Source of the DNA: Clostridia bacterium
GTDB taxonomy: Bacteria > Bacillota > Clostridia > Christensenellales > Aristaeellaceae
Assembly (NCBI GenBank): GCA_017460585.1
Contig: JAFUAR010000392.1
Span: 1 to 33,266, forward strand
DNA length: 33,266 nt
Direction of reading: 5' to 3'
Position numbers and translations under genes: made by a program. Below, piece by piece: positions 1-6,670 of the stretch. Under the pieces are notes generated by a model, which saw only the letters and a program-made list of their open reading frames with translations, searched no databases and was not told the DNA's origin. The stretch's first letter is position 1. Every line of letters begins with the position of its first letter.

Positions 1-1464
1 TATTCTGTGCCGATGGCGGGCGGGTTGACTTACAACTACGCCGCTAAGGCGGTGAACGACGAAGTGCTTTCCACGCTCGTCGCTCTGGCGAAAGAGGCGC
101 AGCTGGCGGATAAGTATAGCCTGCTGCTGAACGGCGAGATCATCAATACCGGTGAAAAGCGCCGCGTACTGCATCAGCTCACGCGCGGTCAGCAGGGCGG
201 CGACGTGATTGCCGACGGCGTAAATAAGCGTGAATTCTATGTGGCACAGCAGAAAAAGGTCGCCGAATTCGCGGCAAAGGTGCATTCCGGTGAGATCGTG
301 AACGCGGCGGGCGAAAAGTTTACTACCGTGGTGCAAATTGGCATTGGCGGCAGCGATCTGGGTCCCAGAGCCATGTATCTGGCGCTGGAAAATTGGGCGA
401 AGCAGGTCGGTACCTTCCACATGGAAGCCCGATTCATTAGCAACGTGGATCCGGACGACGCGGCGAGCGTGCTGAAGGGGATAGACGTATCGCGCGCGTT
501 GTTTGTGCTGGTATCCAAGTCCGGAACTACTCTCGAAACGCTGACCAATGAGGCGTTTGTCAAGGACGCGCTGCGTGGAGCGGGGCTCGATCCCTCCAAG
601 CATATGGTCGCCGTGACCAGCGAGACCTCGCCGCTGGCTTCCAGCAGCGATTACCTCGCCGCGTTCTTCATGGATGATTTCATTGGCGGACGCTATTCTT
701 CGACCTCCTGCGTAGGAGGTGCGGTGCTCAGCCTCGCGTTCGGTGCGGATGTGTTCGAGCGCTTCCTGAATGGCGCCGCGCAGGCGGATGCCTTGGCGAA
801 GGAAGCGGATCCGCTCAAGAATCCCGCCATGCTGGACGCGCTCATCGGCGTATACGAGCGCAACGTGTTGGGGTATCCCGCTACGGCGGTGCTTCCCTAT
901 TCGCAGGCGCTCAGCCGCTTTCCGGCGCACCTGCAGCAGCTCGATATGGAATCCAACGGCAAGTCGGTCAATCGCTTCGGCGAGCCGGTGAACTATGCTA
1001 CCGGTCCCGTAATCTTCGGCGAACCCGGTACCAACGGTCAGCATTCCTTCTATCAGCTTCTGCATCAGGGTACGGATATTATTCCGCTGCAGTTCGTGGG
1101 CTTCAAGCGCAATCAGGCGGGCATGGATGTGGATATTCAGGGCAGTACCAGTCAGCAGAAGCTGTGCGCCAATGTGGCGGCGCAAATTATGGCGTTTGCC
1201 TGCGGTAAGGACGATGAGAATCCCAACAAGAGCTTTGCGGGTCAGCGCCCTTCCAGCATTATTATCGGCGATCAGCTTACGCCTGAGGCGCTCGGCGCTC
1301 TGCTGGCGCATTTTGAGAATAAGGTCATGTTCCAAGGCTTTATTTGGAATGTAAATAGCTTCGATCAGGAGGGCGTGCAGCTGGGCAAGGTGCTGGCAAA
1401 GCGCGTGCTCGCACACGATACGGACGGAGCGTTGCGGGCATACAGCGATCTGTTGGATATCTAA
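1..1464 (+). CDS. pgi: Glucose-6-phosphate isomerase, 5'-truncated by window edge
   Basis: Interconverts glucose-6-phosphate and fructose-6-phosphate in the cytosol (glycolysis and gluconeogenesis). The frame is open from base 1, and the first possible starts (GTG at 7, ATG at 13) lie in sequence that aligns about 50 residues into typical PGIs of about 540 residues, so the true start is probably outside the window. Family motifs are clear: the sugar-phosphate binding GIGGSDLGPR, SKSGTTLET, the FIGGRYSSTS signature, GEPGTNGQHSFYQLLHQG carrying the catalytic Glu and His, and a C-terminal QLGKVLAKR with the catalytic Lys. The downstream gene starts about 70 bases later, beyond a strong hairpin. 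In this context PGI would feed hexoses released by the nearby galactosidase into glycolysis, but it is also a housekeeping gene. Identity is secure; only the start is unknown. Confidence 0.96.
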   Translation, partial: YSVPMAGGLTYNYAAKAVNDEVLSTLVALAKEAQLADKYSLLLNGEIINTGEKRRVLHQLTRGQQGGDVIADGVNKREFYVAQQKKVAEFAAKVHSGEIVNAAGEKFTTVVQIGIGGSDLGPRAMYLALENWAKQVGTFHMEARFISNVDPDDAASVLKGIDVSRALFVLVSKSGTTLETLTNEAFVKDALRGAGLDPSKHMVAVTSETSPLASSSDYLAAFFMDDFIGGRYSSTSCVGGAVLSLAFGADVFERFLNGAAQADALAKEADPLKNPAMLDALIGVYERNVLGYPATAVLPYSQALSRFPAHLQQLDMESNGKSVNRFGEPVNYATGPVIFGEPGTNGQHSFYQLLHQGTDIIPLQFVGFKRNQAGMDVDIQGSTSQQKLCANVAAQIMAFACGKDDENPNKSFAGQRPSSIIIGDQLTPEALGALLAHFENKVMFQGFIWNVNSFDQEGVQLGKVLAKRVLAHDTDGALRAYSDLLDI

Positions 1465-1480
1465 ATCATGGGTCATGCTT

Positions 1481-1513
1481 CAGCGGGTCGGGATTGCTTT
1501 TCCCGACCCGCTG
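1481..1513 (+). terminator. Strong hairpin after pgi, no U-tract
   Basis: A perfect 13-bp inverted repeat (1481-1493 and 1501-1513) with a 7-base loop begins 17 bases after the pgi stop. No run of T follows, so it is not a textbook rho-independent terminator. It may act as a partial terminator or an mRNA 3'-end stabiliser between pgi and the next gene, whose ribosome binding site begins only 12 bases later. Confidence 0.5.
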
Positions 1514-1537
1514 CGCATCGCATTGGGAGATTTGTAT

Positions 1538-2101
1538 ATGGAACGCGTGGAGGATGTAAGGCTCAATCAGAGCGTACAGCGGTATATTCCATCCAATGTG
1601 CGCGTGATTCAAGCGCTTTTATACTTTGCAGTAATTGTATTTGCGCTCATTGGGACGTATGCGGGGCTGCTGTGGGGCATTTTATCGGTGGGAACGCTGG
1701 TATTCGCGTGGTACTTTATGGGCGTTGCGCGGGTGACGTTTCACTACGTTACCGAGGGAACGAAATTGAGGGTGCAGCGTATATCCGGTTTTGTATCTCG
1801 CCCGAAGAGAGAAGAATTTGCCCAGTTTGATTTAAAGCGTGTGCGCATATGCGCCCCTGAGGGCTCGCCTCTGTTGAATGGCGAGGAACAGGCGACGGCG
1901 AAGCTCTCGCCCAGACGCGTGACCTACGATTTGACCAGCCATACGCCCAACCGCGTATGCGCGGTTATGTTTTTAGAGGGCATTGGGGACGACGCGAACC
2001 GTCAGCTCAAGGTATTCTTTGAACCGTCGGCGGAGCTTCGCGCCCATATGCGTCGCATTGTGCCCAACGCGGTGAAAGGGTTTGAAGATGAAATCCGTTG
2101 A
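1538..2101 (+). CDS. Small membrane protein of unknown function
   Basis: A 187-residue protein that I do not recognise. The start is the ATG at 1538, preceded by GGGAGA at a spacing of 7; an upstream in-frame start at 1475 would run through the hairpin at 1481-1513 and is rejected. Residues about 24-66 form two adjacent hydrophobic segments. The rest (about 70-187) is soluble, with many basic residues and no cysteine cluster, and is probably cytosolic. The two-helix hairpin followed by a cytosolic domain resembles many short DUF membrane proteins of Clostridia. Its last 14 bases overlap the AraC-type regulator, so the two are translationally linked. That suggests co-expression with the regulator, but nothing in the sequence gives a function. 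Confidence 0.8.
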   Translation: MERVEDVRLNQSVQRYIPSNVRVIQALLYFAVIVFALIGTYAGLLWGILSVGTLVFAWYFMGVARVTFHYVTEGTKLRVQRISGFVSRPKREEFAQFDLKRVRICAPEGSPLLNGEEQATAKLSPRRVTYDLTSHTPNRVCAVMFLEGIGDDANRQLKVFFEPSAELRAHMRRIVPNAVKGFEDEIR

Positions 2102-3002
2102 TTGGTTCCAGCCATCCCGTACGGGTTTGGCGGAGCCCAATACGCAGGTGCGCAATTACGATTTGAGCGCGGGCAATACGCTGGTGGGATTGCTGGACAA
2201 CCCGTGGTATCCGCCTTATGTGCAGGACGCGCAGCACGTGCATAATTGCATGGAGATCGGTATGTGTATGTACGGCGCGGGAGAGATCGCCATAGGGGAT
2301 CGAATGTGGACGTTTTCAGAAGGTACGGTCATTGTGGTACCGAAGAACGTGCCCCATGCGCAGCAGAACAGGGGAGAGCCGCTGACCCGTTGGCGCTATG
2401 TGCTGATCAATGAGGAGCAATACCTGCGCGATACGCCTCTGCGCAGTCAAGGCGCGCTCAGCGCCATGCTCCGCCAGATACTCGGGGGGGTATTGCTAGA
2501 CGCAGGACGACCGCTGGAGGATGTGCACCGCGCAATTGACGATCTTTTTCGCGCGTATGACCTACGTGGTGCGACGGATGGCTTTGAAATGGAGGCGCTG
2601 GCGCGCGTGCTCCTCGCTCGAATTCTATCCTCGCCTCCGGAAACGCACAGGGGAGCCCTTCTTTCCGCGCCCTCCAGAAAGGCGGTGGAACCCGCGCTGC
2701 AGTTTATTTCGCGCAATTATGCGCAGGATATGCGCATTGGCGAACTGGCTTCGGTATGCGCCATGTCGGAAAGCTACTTTCGCAAGGTGTTTGAGCGGAT
2801 AATGGGAATACCGCCCATGGAATACCTCAATCGGTATCGGGTGAATCGCTCGGTGTACCTTTTGTATACTACCAATGAAACGGTTTTAAGCATCGCCGGA
2901 CTGTGCGGGTTTGCCTCGATCGCGACCTATAATCGAAACTTCATGCGCTATGTGGGTCTTTCACCCGGCGAGTGGCGAAAACGCGCGCAGTCGCAGAAAT
3001 AA
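2088..3002 (+). CDS. AraC-family transcriptional regulator with N-terminal cupin
   Basis: A DNA-binding regulator of 304 residues. The start is the ATG at 2088, 7 bases after GAAAGGG; a TTG at 2082 is too close to that site. The N-terminal half contains a cupin-like sugar-sensing domain (HVHNCMEIGMCMYGAGEI and a later VPKNVPHAQQN turn). The last 100 residues hold the two helix-turn-helix units of the family: IGELASVCAMSESYFRKVF, then SIAGLCGFASIATYNRNF, ending in the usual GLSPGEWRKR. It lies directly upstream of a sugar-binding protein gene, permeases and a beta-galactosidase, so it probably activates that operon in response to the transported sugar. Direct repeats at 3087-3118 are its likely binding site. 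The family call is secure; the inducer is inferred to be a galactoside. Confidence 0.93.
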   Translation: MKSVDWFQPSRTGLAEPNTQVRNYDLSAGNTLVGLLDNPWYPPYVQDAQHVHNCMEIGMCMYGAGEIAIGDRMWTFSEGTVIVVPKNVPHAQQNRGEPLTRWRYVLINEEQYLRDTPLRSQGALSAMLRQILGGVLLDAGRPLEDVHRAIDDLFRAYDLRGATDGFEMEALARVLLARILSSPPETHRGALLSAPSRKAVEPALQFISRNYAQDMRIGELASVCAMSESYFRKVFERIMGIPPMEYLNRYRVNRSVYLLYTTNETVLSIAGLCGFASIATYNRNFMRYVGLSPGEWRKRAQSQK

Positions 3003-3040
3003 ACGCCTACAAATTAACATTTGTGGTTGTTTATGATTGT

Positions 3041-3046
3041 ATAATC
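3041..3046 (+). promoter_or_regulatory. Isolated -10-like TATAAT after the AraC gene
   Basis: A perfect TATAAT lies 39 bases after the regulator's stop codon, but no convincing -35 box is found 16-18 bases upstream. It may be a weak second promoter for the transport operon or chance in an AT-rich leader. Confidence 0.25.
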
Positions 3047-3086
3047 GCGGAGTGGGCTTAATAATTACTACACATTCCACAAAATA

Positions 3087-3118
3087 GAATCGAAAATAAT
3101 ACTAAATGAATCGAAAAT
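3087..3118 (+). promoter_or_regulatory. Putative AraC-type operator: two direct repeats 21 bp apart
   Basis: GAATCGAAAAT occurs at 3087-3097 and again at 3108-3118, a period of exactly 21 bp or two helical turns. AraC-family dimers classically bind direct repeats with this phasing. A weak promoter follows: CATACA (3122-3127) and TATCTT (3145-3150), 17 bases apart. The second repeat therefore abuts a poor -35 element, as expected for an activator-dependent promoter. The repeat is seen directly; binding by the adjacent AraC-type protein is inferred. Confidence 0.6.
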
Positions 3119-3205
3119 GAGCATACAATGGAATGGGTGTGTGTTATCTTATTGTTGTGTAGCGGAGCAAAACGTTCCGTAAATAACAAAGGGGGGGCAC
3201 AACCT

Positions 3206-4465
3206 ATGAAAAAATTCCTTTCGATGCTGCTGATTTTGGCGCTCGCGATCTCCATGAGTTCCATGGCGTTCGCCGCGGAAGACGGCAAGCTGACCATCTG
3301 GTGCTGGGACGTTAATTTTAACGTGGCGGCAATGGAAGTTGCGAAGAAGATGTATCAGGAAGAACATCCCGATGTAGAGATTGAAGTCGTGAATTCCACC
3401 GGTTCCGGCGATATCGAGACCTCTGTGGTGCAGGCGGCGACCGCTGGCGATCTGTCCACTTTGGCGGATATCATTCTGTATCAGGACAACTCCTATCAGA
3501 AGCTGGTTGCCAACTATCCCGAGGTTTTCACCGATCTGACCGACCTGTACGATTTCACCGATTTTGCGGAAGGTAAGTCTTCCTTCTCCATCGTTGATGG
3601 TCACCACTATGGCATTCCGTTCGATGCGGGTACCGCCGTTGCCGCCTATCGTACCGACGTGCTGGAGCAGGCCGGTTATACGATTGACGACATGAACGAC
3701 ATCACTTGGGATCGCGCCATTGAGATCGGCAAGGATGTAAAAGAGAAGACCGGCTTGCCGCTGTTCTCCGCGCAGGCGGGCTCCAGCGACTGGACCGTCA
3801 TCATTCTGAAGAGCTGCGGCGCTTCCATGTTCAACGAGGACGGTTCTGTGAACCTCAAGGACAATGACCAGCTCAAGGCTGCGTTGGATGTATATCTCAC
3901 CCTCGTGAGGGAAGGCGTTCTGGTAGAGGTCAACTCTTGGGACGAGTACATCGGCACCATGTCCAACGAGTCCGTAGTGGGCACCTTCAACGGCTGCTGG
4001 ATTCTGGCTTCCGTAATGTCCCTGACCGATCAGGCTGGCAAGTGGGGCATGGCGAATATTCCTTCTCTGGTTGGCGTAGACGGCGCAACCAACTATTCCA
4101 GCAATGGCGGTTCCTCTTGGGCCATCACTCAGGGCACCGATATTGATCTGGCGGTGGACTTCATGCAGGCGTATCGCAATGTAGACTTCTACAATGAGAT
4201 TCTGCCCACCACCTCCGCGATTGCTTCCTACAATCCCGCGAAGGAAGGCTCCAACTATACCGATGTGAACGAGTTCATGGGCACCCCCGTGTTCGCGGAT
4301 ATCATCGAGTACGGCGAGCATGTTCCTCCGGTCGTTTCCAGCCCCTACTACTACGATGCGCGCGACGCTCTGGCGACCGCTCAGACCAACATTCTGAACG
4401 GCGCGGATATTCAGGCTGAGCTTGAGAATGCGCAGAACACCGTAGAGTTCGCAATGGATTTCTAA
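3206..4465 (+). CDS. Sugar ABC transporter substrate-binding protein (family 1)
   Basis: The extracytoplasmic receptor of a CUT1-type carbohydrate importer, 419 residues. The start is the ATG at 3206, preceded by a run of seven G; in-frame starts from 3128 would add 26 residues before a clear signal peptide and are rejected. The peptide begins MKKFLSMLLILALAI and ends AFA-AEDG, a signal peptidase I site. There is no lipobox cysteine, which is unusual for a monoderm binding protein. The mature part has the family pattern (LTIWCWD start, SYQKLVANYPEVFTDLTDL, GIPFDAGTAVAAYRTD, WDRAIEIGKDVK). Two permease genes follow after a hairpin-containing gap. The substrate is probably a galactoside or oligosaccharide, given the beta-galactosidase downstream; no ATPase gene is present. 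Confidence 0.93.
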   Translation: MKKFLSMLLILALAISMSSMAFAAEDGKLTIWCWDVNFNVAAMEVAKKMYQEEHPDVEIEVVNSTGSGDIETSVVQAATAGDLSTLADIILYQDNSYQKLVANYPEVFTDLTDLYDFTDFAEGKSSFSIVDGHHYGIPFDAGTAVAAYRTDVLEQAGYTIDDMNDITWDRAIEIGKDVKEKTGLPLFSAQAGSSDWTVIILKSCGASMFNEDGSVNLKDNDQLKAALDVYLTLVREGVLVEVNSWDEYIGTMSNESVVGTFNGCWILASVMSLTDQAGKWGMANIPSLVGVDGATNYSSNGGSSWAITQGTDIDLAVDFMQAYRNVDFYNEILPTTSAIASYNPAKEGSNYTDVNEFMGTPVFADIIEYGEHVPPVVSSPYYYDARDALATAQTNILNGADIQAELENAQNTVEFAMDF

Positions 4466-4510
4466 TTCAGACCCATTCCCTTTCATTCAGTCCATTAAAC
4501 TGAAGGCGCG

Positions 4511-4538
4511 CTGCCGCTTCGGTGTTCCGAAGCGGCAG
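4511..4538 (+). terminator. Intercistronic hairpin between binding protein and permeases
   Basis: A perfect 12-bp stem (4511-4522 and 4527-4538) with a TGTT loop and no U-tract. A second, smaller stem (4548-4554 and 4564-4570) follows. Such hairpins after a binding-protein gene usually reduce read-through or protect the 5' mRNA, giving more binding protein than permease. That role is inferred. Confidence 0.55.
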
Positions 4539-4591
4539 TTGTGCCATAAGAGCGAATGATATGCGCTCTTCAAGTTTAGCGAGGTGAAAAT

Positions 4592-5503
4592 ATGACCAAT
4601 CAGGAAAAGGGGCAGTCGAAGCGGCACCTGACGCTGCAGCAGAAGCAGAACCTTACGGGTTGGATATTCCTGCTGCCGGCAAGTCTGTTGATTATTTGGA
4701 TGAGCTTCTATCCGATGGTGCGCGCATTCGTGGTTTCGTTAATGCGCGGCAAGCCCACCGCGTTGGAGTTTTCCGATCCGCTTTGGCGCAACTATCAGCG
4801 AATGACGATGGATACCGTATTCATCCAATCGCTCAAGAATACGTTTACCTACCTGATCATTCAGGTGCCGATCATGCTGGTGCTGGCGCTTATATTCGCG
4901 TCACTGCTCAACCGCAAGGATATTCGTTTTAAGGGTATTTTCCGCACCTGCATATTCCTGCCCTGCGCTACCGCGCTGGTATCTTACTCGATTATATTCC
5001 GCACGCTGTTTGCCTACGATGGCTTTGTGAATGCCATTTTGTTGAATCTCCGCCTAATCAGCGAACCCATTAACTGGATGAACGACCCTACCGGAGCGAA
5101 GACGGTAATCATCATCGCGTTGATCTGGCGTTGGACGGGGTACAATATGGTATTCTACCTTTCGGCAATGCAAAGCATTGATTATTCCATTTACGAGGCG
5201 GCGCGCATCGACGGCGCGGGTCCGCTTACGCAGCTTACAAAAATCACCATGCCGCTGCTTAAGCCGGTCATATTGGTTACCGCCATTATGTCTACCAACG
5301 GAACCCTGCAGCTGTACGATGAATCCGTCAACCTGACCAACGGCGGTCCGGCAAACGCCTCTATTACCATGTCGCACTACATTTACAACACTACCTTCGT
5401 CACCAGCCCTAACTTTGGCTATGCGGCGGAAATGTCGTTCGTCATTCTAATGTTTGTGGCAATTCTTTCCGCAATTCAGATGAAAGTGGGTGACAAGCGA
5501 TGA
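4592..5503 (+). CDS. Sugar ABC transporter permease (MalF/UgpA type)
   Basis: An inner membrane subunit of the importer, 303 residues with about six transmembrane segments; the first is at residues 22-45 (LTGWIFLLPASLLIIW). The conserved cytoplasmic EAA loop is present as YEAARIDGAGPLTQLTKITMPLLKP, the site that docks the ATPase. The ATG at 4592 has GAGGTG upstream. Its stop overlaps the next permease start by four bases (ATGA), so the two are translated together. It is the MalF-like partner by gene order and by its short N-terminal cytosolic tail. Confidence 0.93.
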   Translation: MTNQEKGQSKRHLTLQQKQNLTGWIFLLPASLLIIWMSFYPMVRAFVVSLMRGKPTALEFSDPLWRNYQRMTMDTVFIQSLKNTFTYLIIQVPIMLVLALIFASLLNRKDIRFKGIFRTCIFLPCATALVSYSIIFRTLFAYDGFVNAILLNLRLISEPINWMNDPTGAKTVIIIALIWRWTGYNMVFYLSAMQSIDYSIYEAARIDGAGPLTQLTKITMPLLKPVILVTAIMSTNGTLQLYDESVNLTNGGPANASITMSHYIYNTTFVTSPNFGYAAEMSFVILMFVAILSAIQMKVGDKR

Positions 5504-6324
5504 GTAAAGGCGCGTTTCGCAAGTATGGCTCGAAGGCGCTCATCTATCTGTTCCTCATCGTCATGTCGTTTATTTCGGTATTTCCGCTGTATTGGTGCTT
5601 TGTTTCCGCATTCAATACTACGCCGGAAATTCTGGGCGGCAAGCTGGTGCCCGGCGGGCATTTGATGGAGAACATTACCAATTTGCTCGATCAACAAAAG
5701 GTATTTACCGCGCTTAAGAACTCATTTATCAATACCATTCTGGTCGTTCTGCTTTCGCTTACGGTGTGTTCTGTGGCGGGTTACGGCTTTGAAGTATACC
5801 ACGATAAGGGCAAGGATACCGTCATGAAGATATTGATGCTTTCGATGATGGTTCCCTTTGTCGCCATTATGGTGCCCATGTTCCAAATGTTTTCCGCCAT
5901 GGGTATGCTGAATAAATACATTGGTTTCGTATTGCCCAGCATTTCCACGCCGTTTTTGATTATGCTGTTCCGCAGCAACGCGCGTTCCTTCCCGAAGGAG
6001 ATCATAGAAGCGGCGCGCATTGACGGTTTGAACGAGGTGCAAATATTTGTGCGTATGTTCATTCCTACTATGCGCCCCACGTACGCCGCGGCGGCTACGG
6101 TTACATTCATGAACAGCTGGAACTCCTACCTGTGGCCTCGCATAATCTTCAAGACCAACGAATCCATCACCATGCCCATGCTCATTTCCAACCTGATGAG
6201 CGGATATGTGTTGGACTACGGTTTGATTATGGCGGCGGTGACCATTTGCACATTGCCCACGGTCATTATATTCTTCTTCCTGCAGAAGAGCTTTACCGAG
6301 GCGATTGCGGGTTCTGTAAAATAG
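5500..6324 (+). CDS. Sugar ABC transporter permease (MalG/UgpE type)
   Basis: The second transmembrane subunit of the same importer, 274 residues, with about six helices. The first is at residues 10-33, followed by the family sequence PLYWCFVSAFNTTPEI. The EAA loop reads IEAARIDGLNEVQIFVRMFIPTMRP. It ends in AIAGSVK, the usual short C-terminus (IxGSVK) of MalG-like proteins. It starts inside the stop of the preceding permease and is followed by a rho-independent terminator, so the transport operon ends here. No nucleotide-binding subunit is encoded nearby, so a shared ATPase such as MsmK/MsiK encoded elsewhere is presumed. Confidence 0.93.
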   Translation: MSKGAFRKYGSKALIYLFLIVMSFISVFPLYWCFVSAFNTTPEILGGKLVPGGHLMENITNLLDQQKVFTALKNSFINTILVVLLSLTVCSVAGYGFEVYHDKGKDTVMKILMLSMMVPFVAIMVPMFQMFSAMGMLNKYIGFVLPSISTPFLIMLFRSNARSFPKEIIEAARIDGLNEVQIFVRMFIPTMRPTYAAAATVTFMNSWNSYLWPRIIFKTNESITMPMLISNLMSGYVLDYGLIMAAVTICTLPTVIIFFFLQKSFTEAIAGSVK

Positions 6325-6337
6325 TTTTCATAGCGTA

Positions 6338-6370
6338 AGAAGGGGAGCGTAGTCGTTCCCCTTCTGTTTT
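6338..6370 (+). terminator. Rho-independent terminator of the sugar transport operon
   Basis: A 12-bp stem with one G-T pair (6338-6349 and 6354-6365) and a TAGT loop is followed by GTTTT. It lies 14 bases after the second permease stop and separates the transport genes from the beta-galactosidase, which therefore needs its own promoter. Confidence 0.8.
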
Positions 6371-6497
6371 GCAGAGCTCGATAGGATTCGAGATCGGCGA
6401 ATGAACCAATTATATGGGTAATATCTCAAAAGGGATAGAGAGTGAAATCGCCTGTAAAATGGTATCGCTGCATCTTCCATTTTTGTGCGTTCTACGC

Positions 6498-6503
6498 TAT
6501 AAT
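6498..6503 (+). promoter_or_regulatory. Candidate promoter (-10) for the beta-galactosidase
   Basis: TATAAT at 6498-6503 lies in the 300-base gap between the terminator and the beta-galactosidase. The best -35 with a 17-base spacer is the weak TTCCAT (6475-6480), so an activator is plausible. No exact copy of the 11-bp AraC-type repeat is seen here. The rest of 6371-6670 shows no convincing gene on either strand. Confidence 0.4.
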
Positions 6504-6670
6504 TTTCTTGGGCATAGGTCGTGCGTTCCATGGCTGTATTGCGCTATCGCAAAACATCGCGCTTTGAATGCATTAGCTTTGCCTTCGCGTATCTTGCAGC
6601 TTTTTCCTATGAACCGTTTCAATTTGTTGGATGGGAGGGAGGTCGTCTGGAATTTCGACGACCGAATCAT

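Noticed and set aside
3149-4486. 445-codon minus-strand frame opposite the sugar-binding protein gene
   Set aside because: It mirrors a clear gene with signal peptide and family motifs; its own translation has no recognisable domain and no ribosome binding site.
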